Assembly: GCF_030657335.1 (NCBI RefSeq)
Contig: NZ_CP131039.1
Location: forward strand, 3,283,659 to 3,347,658
Direction of reading: 5' to 3'
DNA from: Croceibacterium aestuarii
GTDB taxonomy: Bacteria > Pseudomonadota > Alphaproteobacteria > Sphingomonadales > Sphingomonadaceae
DNA: 64,000 bases
The position numbers and the translations under genes are program-made. Positions 37,173-47,387 of this stretch are shown one piece after another (within the stretch, counting starts at the first letter, position 1; the number at the start of each line of letters is the position of its first letter). A model generated the notes under the pieces. That model saw nothing but the letters and a program-made list of their open reading frames with translations, searched no databases and was not told the origin of the DNA.

Positions 37173-39712
37173 CGCTATCCCTTGCTGCCGCGCGCGACGC
37201 ACTCTCGCGGGGCCTGTTTGCCGACACGGCTCGGCCTGAAAAGCCCCAGGCGCATTTCGGGCTCGATATGCTCTCGGACTGGCTGCCCTACCGGGTCTAT
37301 GACGAGGGAGCGAAGCTCTACCGCAACGCCCGCTCCAAAGGCTTCGTGCTCGAGGTCACCCCGCTCATCGGGGCCGACGAACGGACCGGCGAGATCCTCG
37401 GGCAGTTCTTCTCCGAAGGCCTGCCGCAGGGCGCCTGCCTCCAGGTCCTGAACTTCGCATCCCCGCGTATCGGCAGCGTCGTCGGCCCCTGGTTCGCTCC
37501 GCGCTATGAGCAGGGCGGCATCTACGAGGCCATCGCCAGGGCGCGCACCAGGCGCCTTTACGATCTCGTCTGGACTTCGGGCTCGGCGCATGCGCCCTTC
37601 CATGCCCGCAACGTCCGGCTGATCGTCTCGCTCGGCGTGCCGGTGCCCGGCAGCGTAACCGACGCCGAACTCTCCGAATGCCGCGAAGGGTTGATGGGCA
37701 TGCTCCATTCGCTCGGACTACAAGCGCAAGAGCTGCGTCCGGGCGGGCTGCTGGCGCTGATCGACGAGCTTACCTCGCCGACCACCGCGCACGAGACCGA
37801 CATCCATGCGTGGAACCCGCACGATACGCTCGATGTCCAGGCCATCCGCCGCGACATCGAACTCGAGGTCGGCGACGATCGCCTGATCCTCAGGACCGAG
37901 CGCTTCCGCGAGACGGGCCGCGACGAGGAAGGCAATCCCGAAGTCGGCGAATGCTATCCCGACCATTTCGACGTGCGGCATTATGCCGTGCGCTCTACCC
38001 CTGAGCGCTGGGCACCCTGGGAATGTGCGCGGCTCATCGGCGACATGTTCACCGACAAGCTGCGTTTCCCCTGTCCGACGGCGACCATGCTGTGCCTCGT
38101 CTATCCCGACCAGGAAGCCGCTTCGGCGCGCGCTGGCTTCAAGTTCATGCGCACGACCAGCCTCAGCCAGACCAAGAGCGCGCGTTTCTTGCCCAAGCTC
38201 GCCGAACAGTCGGCCGAATGGCGCCACGTCCAGGCCGAACTCCAGGCCGGCAAGAAGCTCGTGAAGCTATTCTACGGGCTCACCAGCATCTCGCCGCTCG
38301 GCCAGGGCGACGCGCACGAACGCATCATCAAGGCGATCTACAAGGCGGCGGGCTGGGATCTTGCCGACGAGCGCTTCCTCCAGCTGCAGGGCCTCGTTGC
38401 TGCCTTTCCCCTGAGCCTCGCCGATGGCCTCGCCGACGACATGGCGCGGTTGAAGCGCCTCAAGACCATGCTGTCGACGACGGCGGCGCATATCGCGCCG
38501 ATGCAGGGCGAATATCTCGGCGGCGTGATCCCACACCTCCTGCTCGTCGGCCGCCGCGGCCAGCCTTTCTGGTGGTCGCCCTTCGAAAACTCTGCCGGCA
38601 ATCACAATATCGCGATCTGCGGCAAGTCGGGCTCAGGCAAGTCGGTGCTGCTGCAGGAGCTCTGCGCCGCCCTGCGCGGCGCGGGCGCTAAGGTCGTGGT
38701 GATCGATGACGGGCGCAGTTTCGAGCATTCGGTCAAACTGCAGGGCGGACGCTTCGTCGAGTTCACGCTCGCCTCGGGCTTTTCGCTGAACCCCTTCTCG
38801 ATGGTCGACGATGCCCGCGCGCACGAAGACGAGGATTACCGCCTCGACTGCTTCGCCATGGTCAAAGCGATCGTCGGCCAGATGGCACGTCCCGGCACCG
38901 CGCCGAGCGACACCGAACGCGGGCTGATCGACCGGGCCGTAACCGCGACCTGGGAGGCACTCGGCAGCGGCGCATCGGTCGACGATGTCGCACATGCGCT
39001 CCATGGATCGGAAAGCGAGGCCGGCCGCGATCTCGCCACCGCGATCGCGCCCTTCTGCCGCGGCGGCAGTTATGGCGGGTTCTTTTCAGGCAAGGCAAGC
39101 TTCGCACTCGACGATGATTTTACCGTCTTCGAGATGAGCGACCTTGCAAGCCGCGAGGAATTGAGGAGCGTGGTCCTCTCGGCGATCATGTTCATGACGA
39201 GCCAGGCGATGACCCGCTCGTCGCGAGCAACCAAGAAACTGCTGCTGATCGACGAGGCCTGGGCCATGCTCAAGGGCGGTTCGATGGGCGAGTTCGTCGA
39301 GACCTATGCCCGCACTGCGCGCAAGTACGGCGGCGCGCTCGCCACCGCGACCCAGTCCCTCAATGACTATTACAAGTCCGATGGCGCGCGCGCCGCGCTC
39401 GAGAACAGCGACTGGATGCTGGTGCTTCAGCAGAAGGCTGAGACGATCGCCGATTTCAGGGCGAATGCGCGGCTCGACATGGACGACCGCACCGAGACGC
39501 TGATCCGCAGCCTCAAGCGTTCGGGCACCGAGTACAGCGAGGTCTTCATCAAGGGCCCCGAGACCGAAGCGGTCGGCCGGCTCGTGCTCGATCCCTTCTC
39601 GGCGACGATCTACTCCTCCGATCCCGACACCTATGCGGCGATCCAGGACTGCGAGCGGCGTGGGCACAGTCTCGCCGATGCCATTCGCATCGTGGCGGGA
39701 GGCGGACAATGA
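37169..39712 (+). CDS. traC: Type IV secretion ATPase TraC (VirB4-like)
   Basis: An 847-residue ATPase (F TraC about 875) that powers pilus assembly and secretion. The Walker A motif GKSGSGKSVLLQ starts at residue 486 and Walker B LLLIDEAWAML lies near residue 691. The N-terminal half shows the TraC/VirB4 domain (YEGAKLYRNARSKGFVLEV-like region with FSEGLPQGACLQVL). No disruption is seen. Confidence 0.95.
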   Translation: MTLSLAAARDALSRGLFADTARPEKPQAHFGLDMLSDWLPYRVYDEGAKLYRNARSKGFVLEVTPLIGADERTGEILGQFFSEGLPQGACLQVLNFASPRIGSVVGPWFAPRYEQGGIYEAIARARTRRLYDLVWTSGSAHAPFHARNVRLIVSLGVPVPGSVTDAELSECREGLMGMLHSLGLQAQELRPGGLLALIDELTSPTTAHETDIHAWNPHDTLDVQAIRRDIELEVGDDRLILRTERFRETGRDEEGNPEVGECYPDHFDVRHYAVRSTPERWAPWECARLIGDMFTDKLRFPCPTATMLCLVYPDQEAASARAGFKFMRTTSLSQTKSARFLPKLAEQSAEWRHVQAELQAGKKLVKLFYGLTSISPLGQGDAHERIIKAIYKAAGWDLADERFLQLQGLVAAFPLSLADGLADDMARLKRLKTMLSTTAAHIAPMQGEYLGGVIPHLLLVGRRGQPFWWSPFENSAGNHNIAICGKSGSGKSVLLQELCAALRGAGAKVVVIDDGRSFEHSVKLQGGRFVEFTLASGFSLNPFSMVDDARAHEDEDYRLDCFAMVKAIVGQMARPGTAPSDTERGLIDRAVTATWEALGSGASVDDVAHALHGSESEAGRDLATAIAPFCRGGSYGGFFSGKASFALDDDFTVFEMSDLASREELRSVVLSAIMFMTSQAMTRSSRATKKLLLIDEAWAMLKGGSMGEFVETYARTARKYGGALATATQSLNDYYKSDGARAALENSDWMLVLQQKAETIADFRANARLDMDDRTETLIRSLKRSGTEYSEVFIKGPETEAVGRLVLDPFSATIYSSDPDTYAAIQDCERRGHSLADAIRIVAGGGQ

Positions 39713-40089
39713 TGGTTTCGCATCTCGCCGACCGGACCCCTCCGGCCAACCTCCGCGGCCTGCTGCCGTTCCTGCAAGGGAGCTGCTTCGTCCTCATCGA
39801 GACCGCGCGCTTTGCCGCGACTTCGTTGCTGATCGTGCTGGGATTGCCGCTTGCGCTGTTCCTGTTCGTTGCGGGCTGGGACCTTGGCGGCCTCTTCACC
39901 CAGCTCGCCAATCTGTCGGACCGCTACCTTGAAGCCGACGGCCTGCGCCGGAGCCTGTTCAGCCAGGACCTCAAGGGCTGCTTCCTCGTCCTCGCTGGCG
40001 CGGTGACGCTGTTTCGCATGCCCCGCTTCCTGAAGCGGCTCGCGGCCGATCTCGACAACCATCCGCCCCGGGAGGCGAACCGTGACTGA
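39709..40089 (+). CDS. Small membrane protein of unknown function in the tra operon
   Basis: A 126-residue protein with one long hydrophobic segment (about residues 30-54) and a second weaker one (about 86-100). It overlaps traC and the trbI-like gene by a few bases, so it is a regular member of the operon. It has no match among the F-plasmid Tra/Trb proteins that I recognise. Confidence 0.7.
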   Translation: MMVSHLADRTPPANLRGLLPFLQGSCFVLIETARFAATSLLIVLGLPLALFLFVAGWDLGGLFTQLANLSDRYLEADGLRRSLFSQDLKGCFLVLAGAVTLFRMPRFLKRLAADLDNHPPREANRD

Positions 40090-40468
40090 GACGCGCAGAC
40101 TACCATCGTTCAATCGCCCGCTTGTGCTGAGAATTCTTGGCGTGCTCGCGCTCGTGGCCACGCTGCTCTGGGCGGCCTGGGTCAGCCGCGAGCTGTCCGA
40201 GCCGCGCCAGCAGATCGTCACCGTCCGACTTGCCGAAACCATCGCGGGTTTCGTCGATGCCGAAGCGCGCGCGCAGCAGGATCCCGAAGCCAGCCAGGCG
40301 CGCGTGCTCGCTTTCCTTCAGGCGTCCGAACGCGCTGTTGCAGAAATGGGGACCGATGGCCGCGTGGTCTTGGTTGGCGAAGCGGTGCTCGCGGGCGATG
40401 CTCCCGATGCCACCGACGAACTGCGCGTACGGATCGCCCGCCAGCTTGAGCAGGGAGGCGGCCAGTGA
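40082..40468 (+). CDS. trbI: F-type conjugation protein TrbI-like
   Basis: A 128-residue protein, the same length as F TrbI. It has one N-terminal membrane anchor (residues 16-34) followed by a periplasmic helical part; IVTVRLAETIAGFVDAEARA resembles the family region. F TrbI is an inner-membrane protein influencing pilus retraction and TraP/TraW context. The position between traC and traW agrees. Confidence 0.75.
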   Translation: MTETRRLPSFNRPLVLRILGVLALVATLLWAAWVSRELSEPRQQIVTVRLAETIAGFVDAEARAQQDPEASQARVLAFLQASERAVAEMGTDGRVVLVGEAVLAGDAPDATDELRVRIARQLEQGGGQ

Positions 40469-40986
40469 AGCAGTTTACCTCTCGTCTTGTCCGCACGATC
40501 AAACGCCCGCTCGTCCTGACCGGACTGGTGCTGCTGCCACTCGGATGGGGCGCGGTCGACGCCTTCGCCAAAGACCATGCCTTCCTCATCAACGCCAGCC
40601 CGAGCCTGCCCAACTGGGCCTTCTGGCTCGACAAGCATGCGCGTATCGAGCGCGACAGCCTGATCTTCTTCGAGCCGCCAGCAAGCAGGCTCGTCGAAGT
40701 GCATTTCGGGAAAGGCGCGCAGCTCTTCGGCAAGCGGGTGCTGGGCGTGCCGGGCGATGTCGTGAGCCACCGTGGCCGCGAGGTCTTCATCAACGGACGC
40801 AAAATCGCCGTTCGGCTTGATGAGACCCGTCTCGGTATCGCGCTTCACAAAGGCCCCGAAGGCCCGATCCCCGATGGCTGCTTCTACGCCGGGACCAGCC
40901 ATCCGCGCGGCCTCGACAGCCGCTACGCAGAGATTGGCTTTGTCTGCCGCGGCCAGATCCTCGGCAGCGGGAGGGCAATCCTGTGA
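40465..40986 (+). CDS. S26-family signal peptidase, TraF(P-type) maturation protease
   Basis: A 173-residue membrane-anchored serine peptidase. The catalytic Ser is probably Ser47 (NASPSLPNW) and the general-base Lys is Lys90 in GKRVLGVPGD. This group includes RP4 TraF, which processes and circularises conjugative pilin. In the F plasmid this enzyme is absent, so its presence in an otherwise F-type cluster suggests that it matures the TraA pilin here. It overlaps both neighbours by 4 bases. Confidence 0.88.
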   Translation: MKQFTSRLVRTIKRPLVLTGLVLLPLGWGAVDAFAKDHAFLINASPSLPNWAFWLDKHARIERDSLIFFEPPASRLVEVHFGKGAQLFGKRVLGVPGDVVSHRGREVFINGRKIAVRLDETRLGIALHKGPEGPIPDGCFYAGTSHPRGLDSRYAEIGFVCRGQILGSGRAIL

Positions 40987-41617
40987 GCAAGCTCATCCTC
41001 CCTGCAGCCCTGGTTGCAGTCCTGCTCTGCCCTGCCGAGGTGCTGGCGCGCGACTATGGCCAGCGCGGCACGGTGTTTCCCGTGATCGAGCGCGACCTCC
41101 TCGAACAGATCCATTCGCGCCTGACGCAGATGGAACGTTCGGGCGAGACCGCGCGATTCAATGAAGACCTGAAGCGCCGCACGATCGCGCGGGTGGGCCG
41201 CCCCGACCCCGTCGCCGGGATCGTCCGGGCCAGTGAGGCGCGGCGCTGGCAGTTCGATCCGACGATCACGCTCGCTGCCGATATCCGCGGCGCAAGAGGC
41301 GAGTTGATCCATGCCGCTGGCACGAGGGTCAATCCGCTCGACAGCGTCGGCCTTCGCGCCGAACTTCTCTTCCTCGATGGCGACGATCCCGACCAGCTCG
41401 CCTGGGCGCTCAAGCAGGACGCCAATGCCAAGCTGATCCTGGTGAAGGGCGCGCCGCTCGAGCTGATGAAGGCCCGCCAGCGCCGCTTCTATTTCGACCA
41501 GGGCGGCAAGCTCACGGAAAGGTTCGGGATCAGGTCGGTGCCCGCGCGCGTGCGCCAGCAGGGCCGCCTGCTCGAGATCAGCGAAATCGCGCTGCCACCG
41601 AGAAGGAGGACAGCCCC

Positions 41618-41621
<4 letters not shown>
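40983..41621 (+). CDS. traW: Conjugation protein TraW
   Basis: A 212-residue periplasmic protein matching F TraW in size (about 210). It has a signal peptide ending VLARDYG, then GTVFPVIERDLLEQI and the C-terminal VPARVRQQGRLLEISEI motifs. TraW works with TrbC and TraU in pilus assembly. Overlaps traU by 4 bases. Confidence 0.92.
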
Positions 41622-42627
<1,006 letters not shown>

Positions 42628-42631
<4 letters not shown>

Positions 42632-43380
42632 ACAAGCACCTCCTCCTTTTGCCCGTTGGCCTTGCCGTCACCATCGGTGGCCTCGCTCTCGCCCAAAGCG
42701 CGCCCGAAGGCATCGACCTCGAAGCGATCCGCGAGCGCGCGGCTGAACATGCCGACGATGCGCAGGCGCTCAGCACCAATGTCCGCCAACGCGCCGAGGC
42801 GCTGGCCGAGGACGCACAGGCCATCCAGACGCAAGCGCAGGCCAATCGCGCAGCCTATGCCGACAGCATCAAGGCAATCGAGACCGACGCCGTCCTCGAC
42901 TTCGACGCGATGATCGCGGGGCAAGCGGCCGCCGAGAAGGCATCGCTGGGGGGAGCCCCCCGCTTTATTGCCTTTGCCAGCCTGTCGATGCCGCCCGAAG
43001 CGCTGAAGGCGCTGGTCCACGACATGACCAGGGCGGGAGGCGTCACCGTGCTGCGCGGCTTCCCGCAAGGAAACAGCGAGGCGTTCAAGAAGCGCCTTGC
43101 TGCGATCTGGAGCACCCGCGGCGCGGCCGGTTCGCTCGGCATCGATCCGCGGTTGTTCCGCGCCTTCAACATCGAGGCCGCACCGAGCTTCGTCATGCTG
43201 AGCACCGAGTTCAGCCCATGTGACGGGTTCGATTGCACCAGCGAGGTGCCACCACACGACCGTATCGCAGGAAATATCAGCGTGGGCGAAGTCCTCGAGA
43301 CCTTTGCCTCGGGCAAGGGTCCGGGCGCCGAGCTTGCCCGCCTCCATCTGCGCCAGCTCTCCAGGGAGGAACGGCCATGA
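42628..43380 (+). CDS. trbC: F-type conjugation protein TrbC
   Basis: A 250-residue secreted protein (F TrbC about 212). It has a signal peptide, a long Ala/Glu/Gln-rich coiled coil (about residues 30-95) and a thioredoxin-like C-terminal domain (FIAFASLSMPPEALKALVHD). In F, TrbC works with TraW. The start ATG 42628 overlaps the traU stop; the longer upstream frame is a shadow of traU. Confidence 0.9.
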
Positions 43381-45110
43381 CCGGCAGAACCCTCGCCCAT
43401 CTCCTTGCCGCACTTCTCGCCCTCACAAGCGCGGCTTCCATTCACGCTCAGACCCGCGATGCGGCAAGAGCCGACGGCAAGGACTTTGCCACCGAGCTGC
43501 TGGGCGAGGCGCGCGATGCCGCAACGACCAATCCCGACGCGGCGCGCGTTCCCAATTTCGATCCGCAGGCGACGCGCGATCTGCAGGATCTCTCGCGCGA
43601 TCCCGACCAGATCGAGGCCCGCGCTCGCAGCGCCGCGACGACCAGCACGCCGATGCGGACGATCCGCGACAGCATGGATTCGCGCGCGCAGTTCGATCCC
43701 GACGAGATCGCGGACATGCTCGCGCGGAGCCGGACCATCAACGAGACCCCGCTCGACTACACCAGCGGCATGTCGGTCACCGGTAGCCAGGGGGCCTGCG
43801 TGCCGCTGCCGCCGGGATCGGCAAGCGCGGGCACCTATACGGCTACCTGCAACACCGGATTTACGGCAACACGCGAGACAGGCACCTGCCAGGTCACGCT
43901 CGATACCAGGGTCGAGGCCCGTGATGTCTACGGCTACTATTGCATCGCCGGAACCGGGGTCGATCCGTCGAACCCCTATGCCTGCGATCACTACCAGGGA
44001 CCGCAGTGCCGGGTGGTCCAGTCCTGGGATATCCCGTGCGGCTACGACTATTATTCAGGCTATTACTGGGGCTGCTACGGAACGCTGCGCGTCGATCTGG
44101 TCAGCTGCGGCGAGCCAGTGCCCGGTGCCACACCCTATACAGTGACCAGCGAGAACGTCGTCACCACGACGCGCAACGAGAGCCAGTGCTCAGCCTTCCT
44201 CGATAATGGCGAATGCACGCTCGATGCCGAGACCTGCACCGACAGCACTCCGCAGACCCGTATCGTCGACGGGATTGAGGTCACGCAAAGCTGCTGGGCC
44301 TGGCAGCGCAGCTACAGCTGCGCGCGCCGGACAGCCGGGAACGACTGCAGCGAACTCGAAGCGAACGGGAGCTGCCGCTTCCTGCGCGAGAATTGCCTCA
44401 CCGACGATACGCCATGCTCGACCAGTGAGCGCGTTTACGAGTGCCCGCTTCCAGCAGGCGATAGCGGGGGCACGCAATATGTCTGCGACGGCGATGTTTA
44501 TTGCATCGACGGCAGCTGCGAGACGATCGAGCGCACTGCGAATGACGAGTTCAAGGATGCCGTCACCGCGCTCCATGCAATGGACGAGGCCCGCGGCCAG
44601 TTCGATCCCGAGACGCTGACGCTGTTCCGCGGCACGCGCAATACCTGCTCCTCCAAGGTCTTCGGCGTGCTCAACTGCTGCAAGGGCAAGGGCTTCCCGC
44701 TCATCCCCGGCATCAGCCTGCTCGTCGCGCTGGGCTGCAGCCGCGAGGAAGTGCTGCTCCACGAACGCGATGCGCAGGGGCTGTGCGGTTATGTCGGGAC
44801 CTATTGTTCGGACAAGTTCCTCGGCGTCTGCCTGACCAAGAAGAAGGTCTACTGCTGCTTCGAGAGCAAGCTCTCGCGGATCTTGCAGGAACAGGGCCGC
44901 CGCCAGCTGCCCAAGCCGTGGGACAAGCCCAAGGAAGAGCAGTGCGAGGGTTTCACGCTCGATGAATTCGCCCGGCTCGACCTCAGCCAGATGGATTTCA
45001 GCGAGGTCTATGCCGAGTTCACCGAGGCTGCACGGCTCCCCGACGAGCTCGAGACCAGCATCCTCATCCAGCAGAAAATCGAAGACTATTACGCAAGGAG
45101 TGGCCAATGA
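43377..45110 (+). CDS. traN: Mating-pair stabilisation protein TraN
   Basis: A 577-residue secreted protein (F TraN about 602) with a signal peptide and more than 30 Cys, many in repeats such as CTLDAETCTDSTPQ and CSSKVFGVLNCCKGKG, and CGYVGTYCSDKFLGVC near the end. It is an outer-membrane adhesin that stabilises donor-recipient contact. The Cys content fits the dsbC gene in the same operon. Confidence 0.94.
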   Translation: MTGRTLAHLLAALLALTSAASIHAQTRDAARADGKDFATELLGEARDAATTNPDAARVPNFDPQATRDLQDLSRDPDQIEARARSAATTSTPMRTIRDSMDSRAQFDPDEIADMLARSRTINETPLDYTSGMSVTGSQGACVPLPPGSASAGTYTATCNTGFTATRETGTCQVTLDTRVEARDVYGYYCIAGTGVDPSNPYACDHYQGPQCRVVQSWDIPCGYDYYSGYYWGCYGTLRVDLVSCGEPVPGATPYTVTSENVVTTTRNESQCSAFLDNGECTLDAETCTDSTPQTRIVDGIEVTQSCWAWQRSYSCARRTAGNDCSELEANGSCRFLRENCLTDDTPCSTSERVYECPLPAGDSGGTQYVCDGDVYCIDGSCETIERTANDEFKDAVTALHAMDEARGQFDPETLTLFRGTRNTCSSKVFGVLNCCKGKGFPLIPGISLLVALGCSREEVLLHERDAQGLCGYVGTYCSDKFLGVCLTKKKVYCCFESKLSRILQEQGRRQLPKPWDKPKEEQCEGFTLDEFARLDLSQMDFSEVYAEFTEAARLPDELETSILIQQKIEDYYARSGQ

Positions 45111-45937
45111 CGCGCCGCCAATCACTGCCGATGCTGGCCCTCCCAGTACTGGCTATGTGTCTCGCTGCACTGCTTCCCGTTCGGGCAGTTGCCCAGGAAG
45201 CGCGTCAGGCAGAGCCAGCTGCCTCGGCAGACAGCCTCTACTGCGAGCAGCGCAGGCTCGGCTACTGGTTCTATTGCGTTAAGCCGGTGCCGGCAGACGA
45301 GACGCAGATAGCGCAGCCACCGGCCCAGGTAACCGCCACGCAGGAGCTGGACGCGGTCACGGGGGAACTGCGCGAACTCAAAGCGCGCGCGATCCTCTAT
45401 CCGACGACGGAAAACGTCACCGCCTATATCCGCTTCCAGCGCGCCCAGCTCGACCGGGCTTCGCTGTTCTCCGATGTCTGGCAGCGCGCAATCTGGCAGG
45501 ATCCCGAGCTCGACTACACGCTCGAACGACCGGTCGGCGCGCTCGCTAAGAAGCAATGGCAGGACGCGCGCGCTGCCGACCGCGATGCGGTGATGGCCAG
45601 GCTCTCCGAACGCTATGGCCTGTTCTACTTTTTCGCTCAGACCTGCGGCGCCTGCGAAGTGATGAGCCCGATCGTGCGCTCGGTGGCGGACCGCTGGCAC
45701 ATCACGGTCAGGGCGATCTCGACCGATGGTGGACCGTCCCGGCACTTCCCCGACTACAAGGTCGAAAGCGGCCAGCGGCCGCGCATGGGGCTCGAGCCCG
45801 GCATCACCCCGGCGCTTGTGCTGTGGGACAGCGTGGCAAGGCGACCGATCCCGATCGGATACGGCGTGCTCTCGGCCGACGAGCTGCAGGACCGCATCTA
45901 CCTCCTCACCTCGAAGGAAGCCGGACATGATTATTAG
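45107..45937 (+). CDS. traF: F-type conjugation protein TraF with thioredoxin-like active site
   Basis: A 276-residue periplasmic protein (F TraF about 247) with a signal peptide ending VAQEARQ and a thioredoxin-like domain carrying CGAC (Cys180-Cys183). The F plasmid protein lacks a functional CxxC, so this version may be redox-active. It overlaps both traN and traH. Confidence 0.9.
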   Translation: MTRRQSLPMLALPVLAMCLAALLPVRAVAQEARQAEPAASADSLYCEQRRLGYWFYCVKPVPADETQIAQPPAQVTATQELDAVTGELRELKARAILYPTTENVTAYIRFQRAQLDRASLFSDVWQRAIWQDPELDYTLERPVGALAKKQWQDARAADRDAVMARLSERYGLFYFFAQTCGACEVMSPIVRSVADRWHITVRAISTDGGPSRHFPDYKVESGQRPRMGLEPGITPALVLWDSVARRPIPIGYGVLSADELQDRIYLLTSKEAGHDY

Positions 45938-47375
45938 CATCCGCAATGCGGCGCTCACCATGGCTGCCGCCAGCATGGTCGCGTCCCCTCTGTCCGCGCC
46001 AGCATCAGCCAATGTTGGCGACAGCATGGACCGTTTCATGGACGACATGGGCGCAGCGGCCAATGTCACCGGGCCGAGCGCGTTCGAAGGTCAGTCGGCG
46101 GGCTATTACAGCCTCGGCAATGTCTGGACGCGCTTCCCGCAGAAGACGACCAACATCGCCAATCTCCAGCTGCCGCGTGCCCGCGCTGGTTGCGGCGGTA
46201 TCGATATCTTCGCCGGGTCCTTCTCCTTCATCAACGCAAGCGAGATGGTCGCGCTCTTGAAGGCCGTCGCCAACAATGCGGTGGGGTTCGCATTCAGCCT
46301 CGCGATCGATACCGTCTGCCCCGAATGCTCGAAGATCATGCAGGAGTTCAGCCAGAAGGCGCAGCTCATGAACAATCTCTCGATCAACTCCTGCGAGATG
46401 GCGCAAGGGCTGGTCGGCGGCGTCTGGCCCAAGGGCGATCTCGCCGACAAGGCGATCTGCGAAGCGATCGGCAATTCCGAAGGCATCTTCACCGACTATG
46501 CCGCTGCCAAGCATGGTTGCGGAACGCGCGGCCAGCGCGCCTCGACCAATGAGAGCGCCGGCGCCGACTATGCCGACGTCAATCCCGGTGTGCCGCGCAA
46601 TTACACCTGGCATGTCCTCAAGCAGAGCGCCTTCTTCAACCCCGGTGGCACTTTCGACCGCGAGCTTGCCGAATACGCCATGACGCTCATCGGCACGGTG
46701 ATCTACGTGCCGCCCCGCGACGACGAGCCGGGCAAGTTCGTGCCTTTCGCCGGCGACGCCTCCTCGACGCTGGTGACCGCACTGCTCGACGGGACGCAGG
46801 GCCAGTCGGTGCGGGTGTTCCAGTGCGACGAGCCCGACCAGTGCCTCAACCCGACCTTCCAGCAGATGAGCCTGTCGAGCGCAAAGGCCATCCGGCCCCG
46901 CGTTGCCCGGCTCATCGGCAGCATGGTCGAAGCCATCCGCAGCGACACAGCGATCGGCGACGAGGAGAAGGAGCTGCTTCAGGTGGCATCGGTGCCGCTC
47001 TACAAGATCCTCACCGTTCAGGCGGCCTATGGTCGCGGGATGGCAACCGACGACCGCGACACGCTGGCCGAGATCGCCAGCATCGATCTCCTCTATGCCA
47101 TCCTCGAACGCATCACCGCAGAGGCCGGACGCTCGATGGCAAGCTTCATTGCGGCCGATGAAGCGAAACTCGCGATCTGGCGCGCTCAGGTCGCCGAGGT
47201 CCGGTCAAGCCTCGCCCAGCGGCAGGCGACCGGACAGGCGCGGGTCTCCGCGATCATGCAGATCATCGAGAAGACCGCGATGATCGAGAACATGCTCGCC
47301 GCCTCGATGTCGCCGTCGATGGCCGCCGCGCTCGACTGGTCGCGCGGGATGCAGTCCCGCTCCATCGTTCCATAA
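45927..47375 (+). CDS. traH: Conjugation protein TraH
   Basis: A 482-residue periplasmic protein (F TraH about 458) with a signal peptide (ending PASANVGD). Family features are GYYSLGNVWTRFPQKTTNI, CGGIDIFAGSFSFINASEMV and the Cys-containing CPECSKIMQEFSQKAQLMN. A C-terminal coiled coil is seen. It takes part in pilus assembly with TraG and TraF. ATG 45927 overlaps the traF end by 11 bases. Confidence 0.94.
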   Translation: MIISIRNAALTMAAASMVASPLSAPASANVGDSMDRFMDDMGAAANVTGPSAFEGQSAGYYSLGNVWTRFPQKTTNIANLQLPRARAGCGGIDIFAGSFSFINASEMVALLKAVANNAVGFAFSLAIDTVCPECSKIMQEFSQKAQLMNNLSINSCEMAQGLVGGVWPKGDLADKAICEAIGNSEGIFTDYAAAKHGCGTRGQRASTNESAGADYADVNPGVPRNYTWHVLKQSAFFNPGGTFDRELAEYAMTLIGTVIYVPPRDDEPGKFVPFAGDASSTLVTALLDGTQGQSVRVFQCDEPDQCLNPTFQQMSLSSAKAIRPRVARLIGSMVEAIRSDTAIGDEEKELLQVASVPLYKILTVQAAYGRGMATDDRDTLAEIASIDLLYAILERITAEAGRSMASFIAADEAKLAIWRAQVAEVRSSLAQRQATGQARVSAIMQIIEKTAMIENMLAASMSPSMAAALDWSRGMQSRSIVP

Positions 47376-47387
47376 GGGTCAGGCAGC

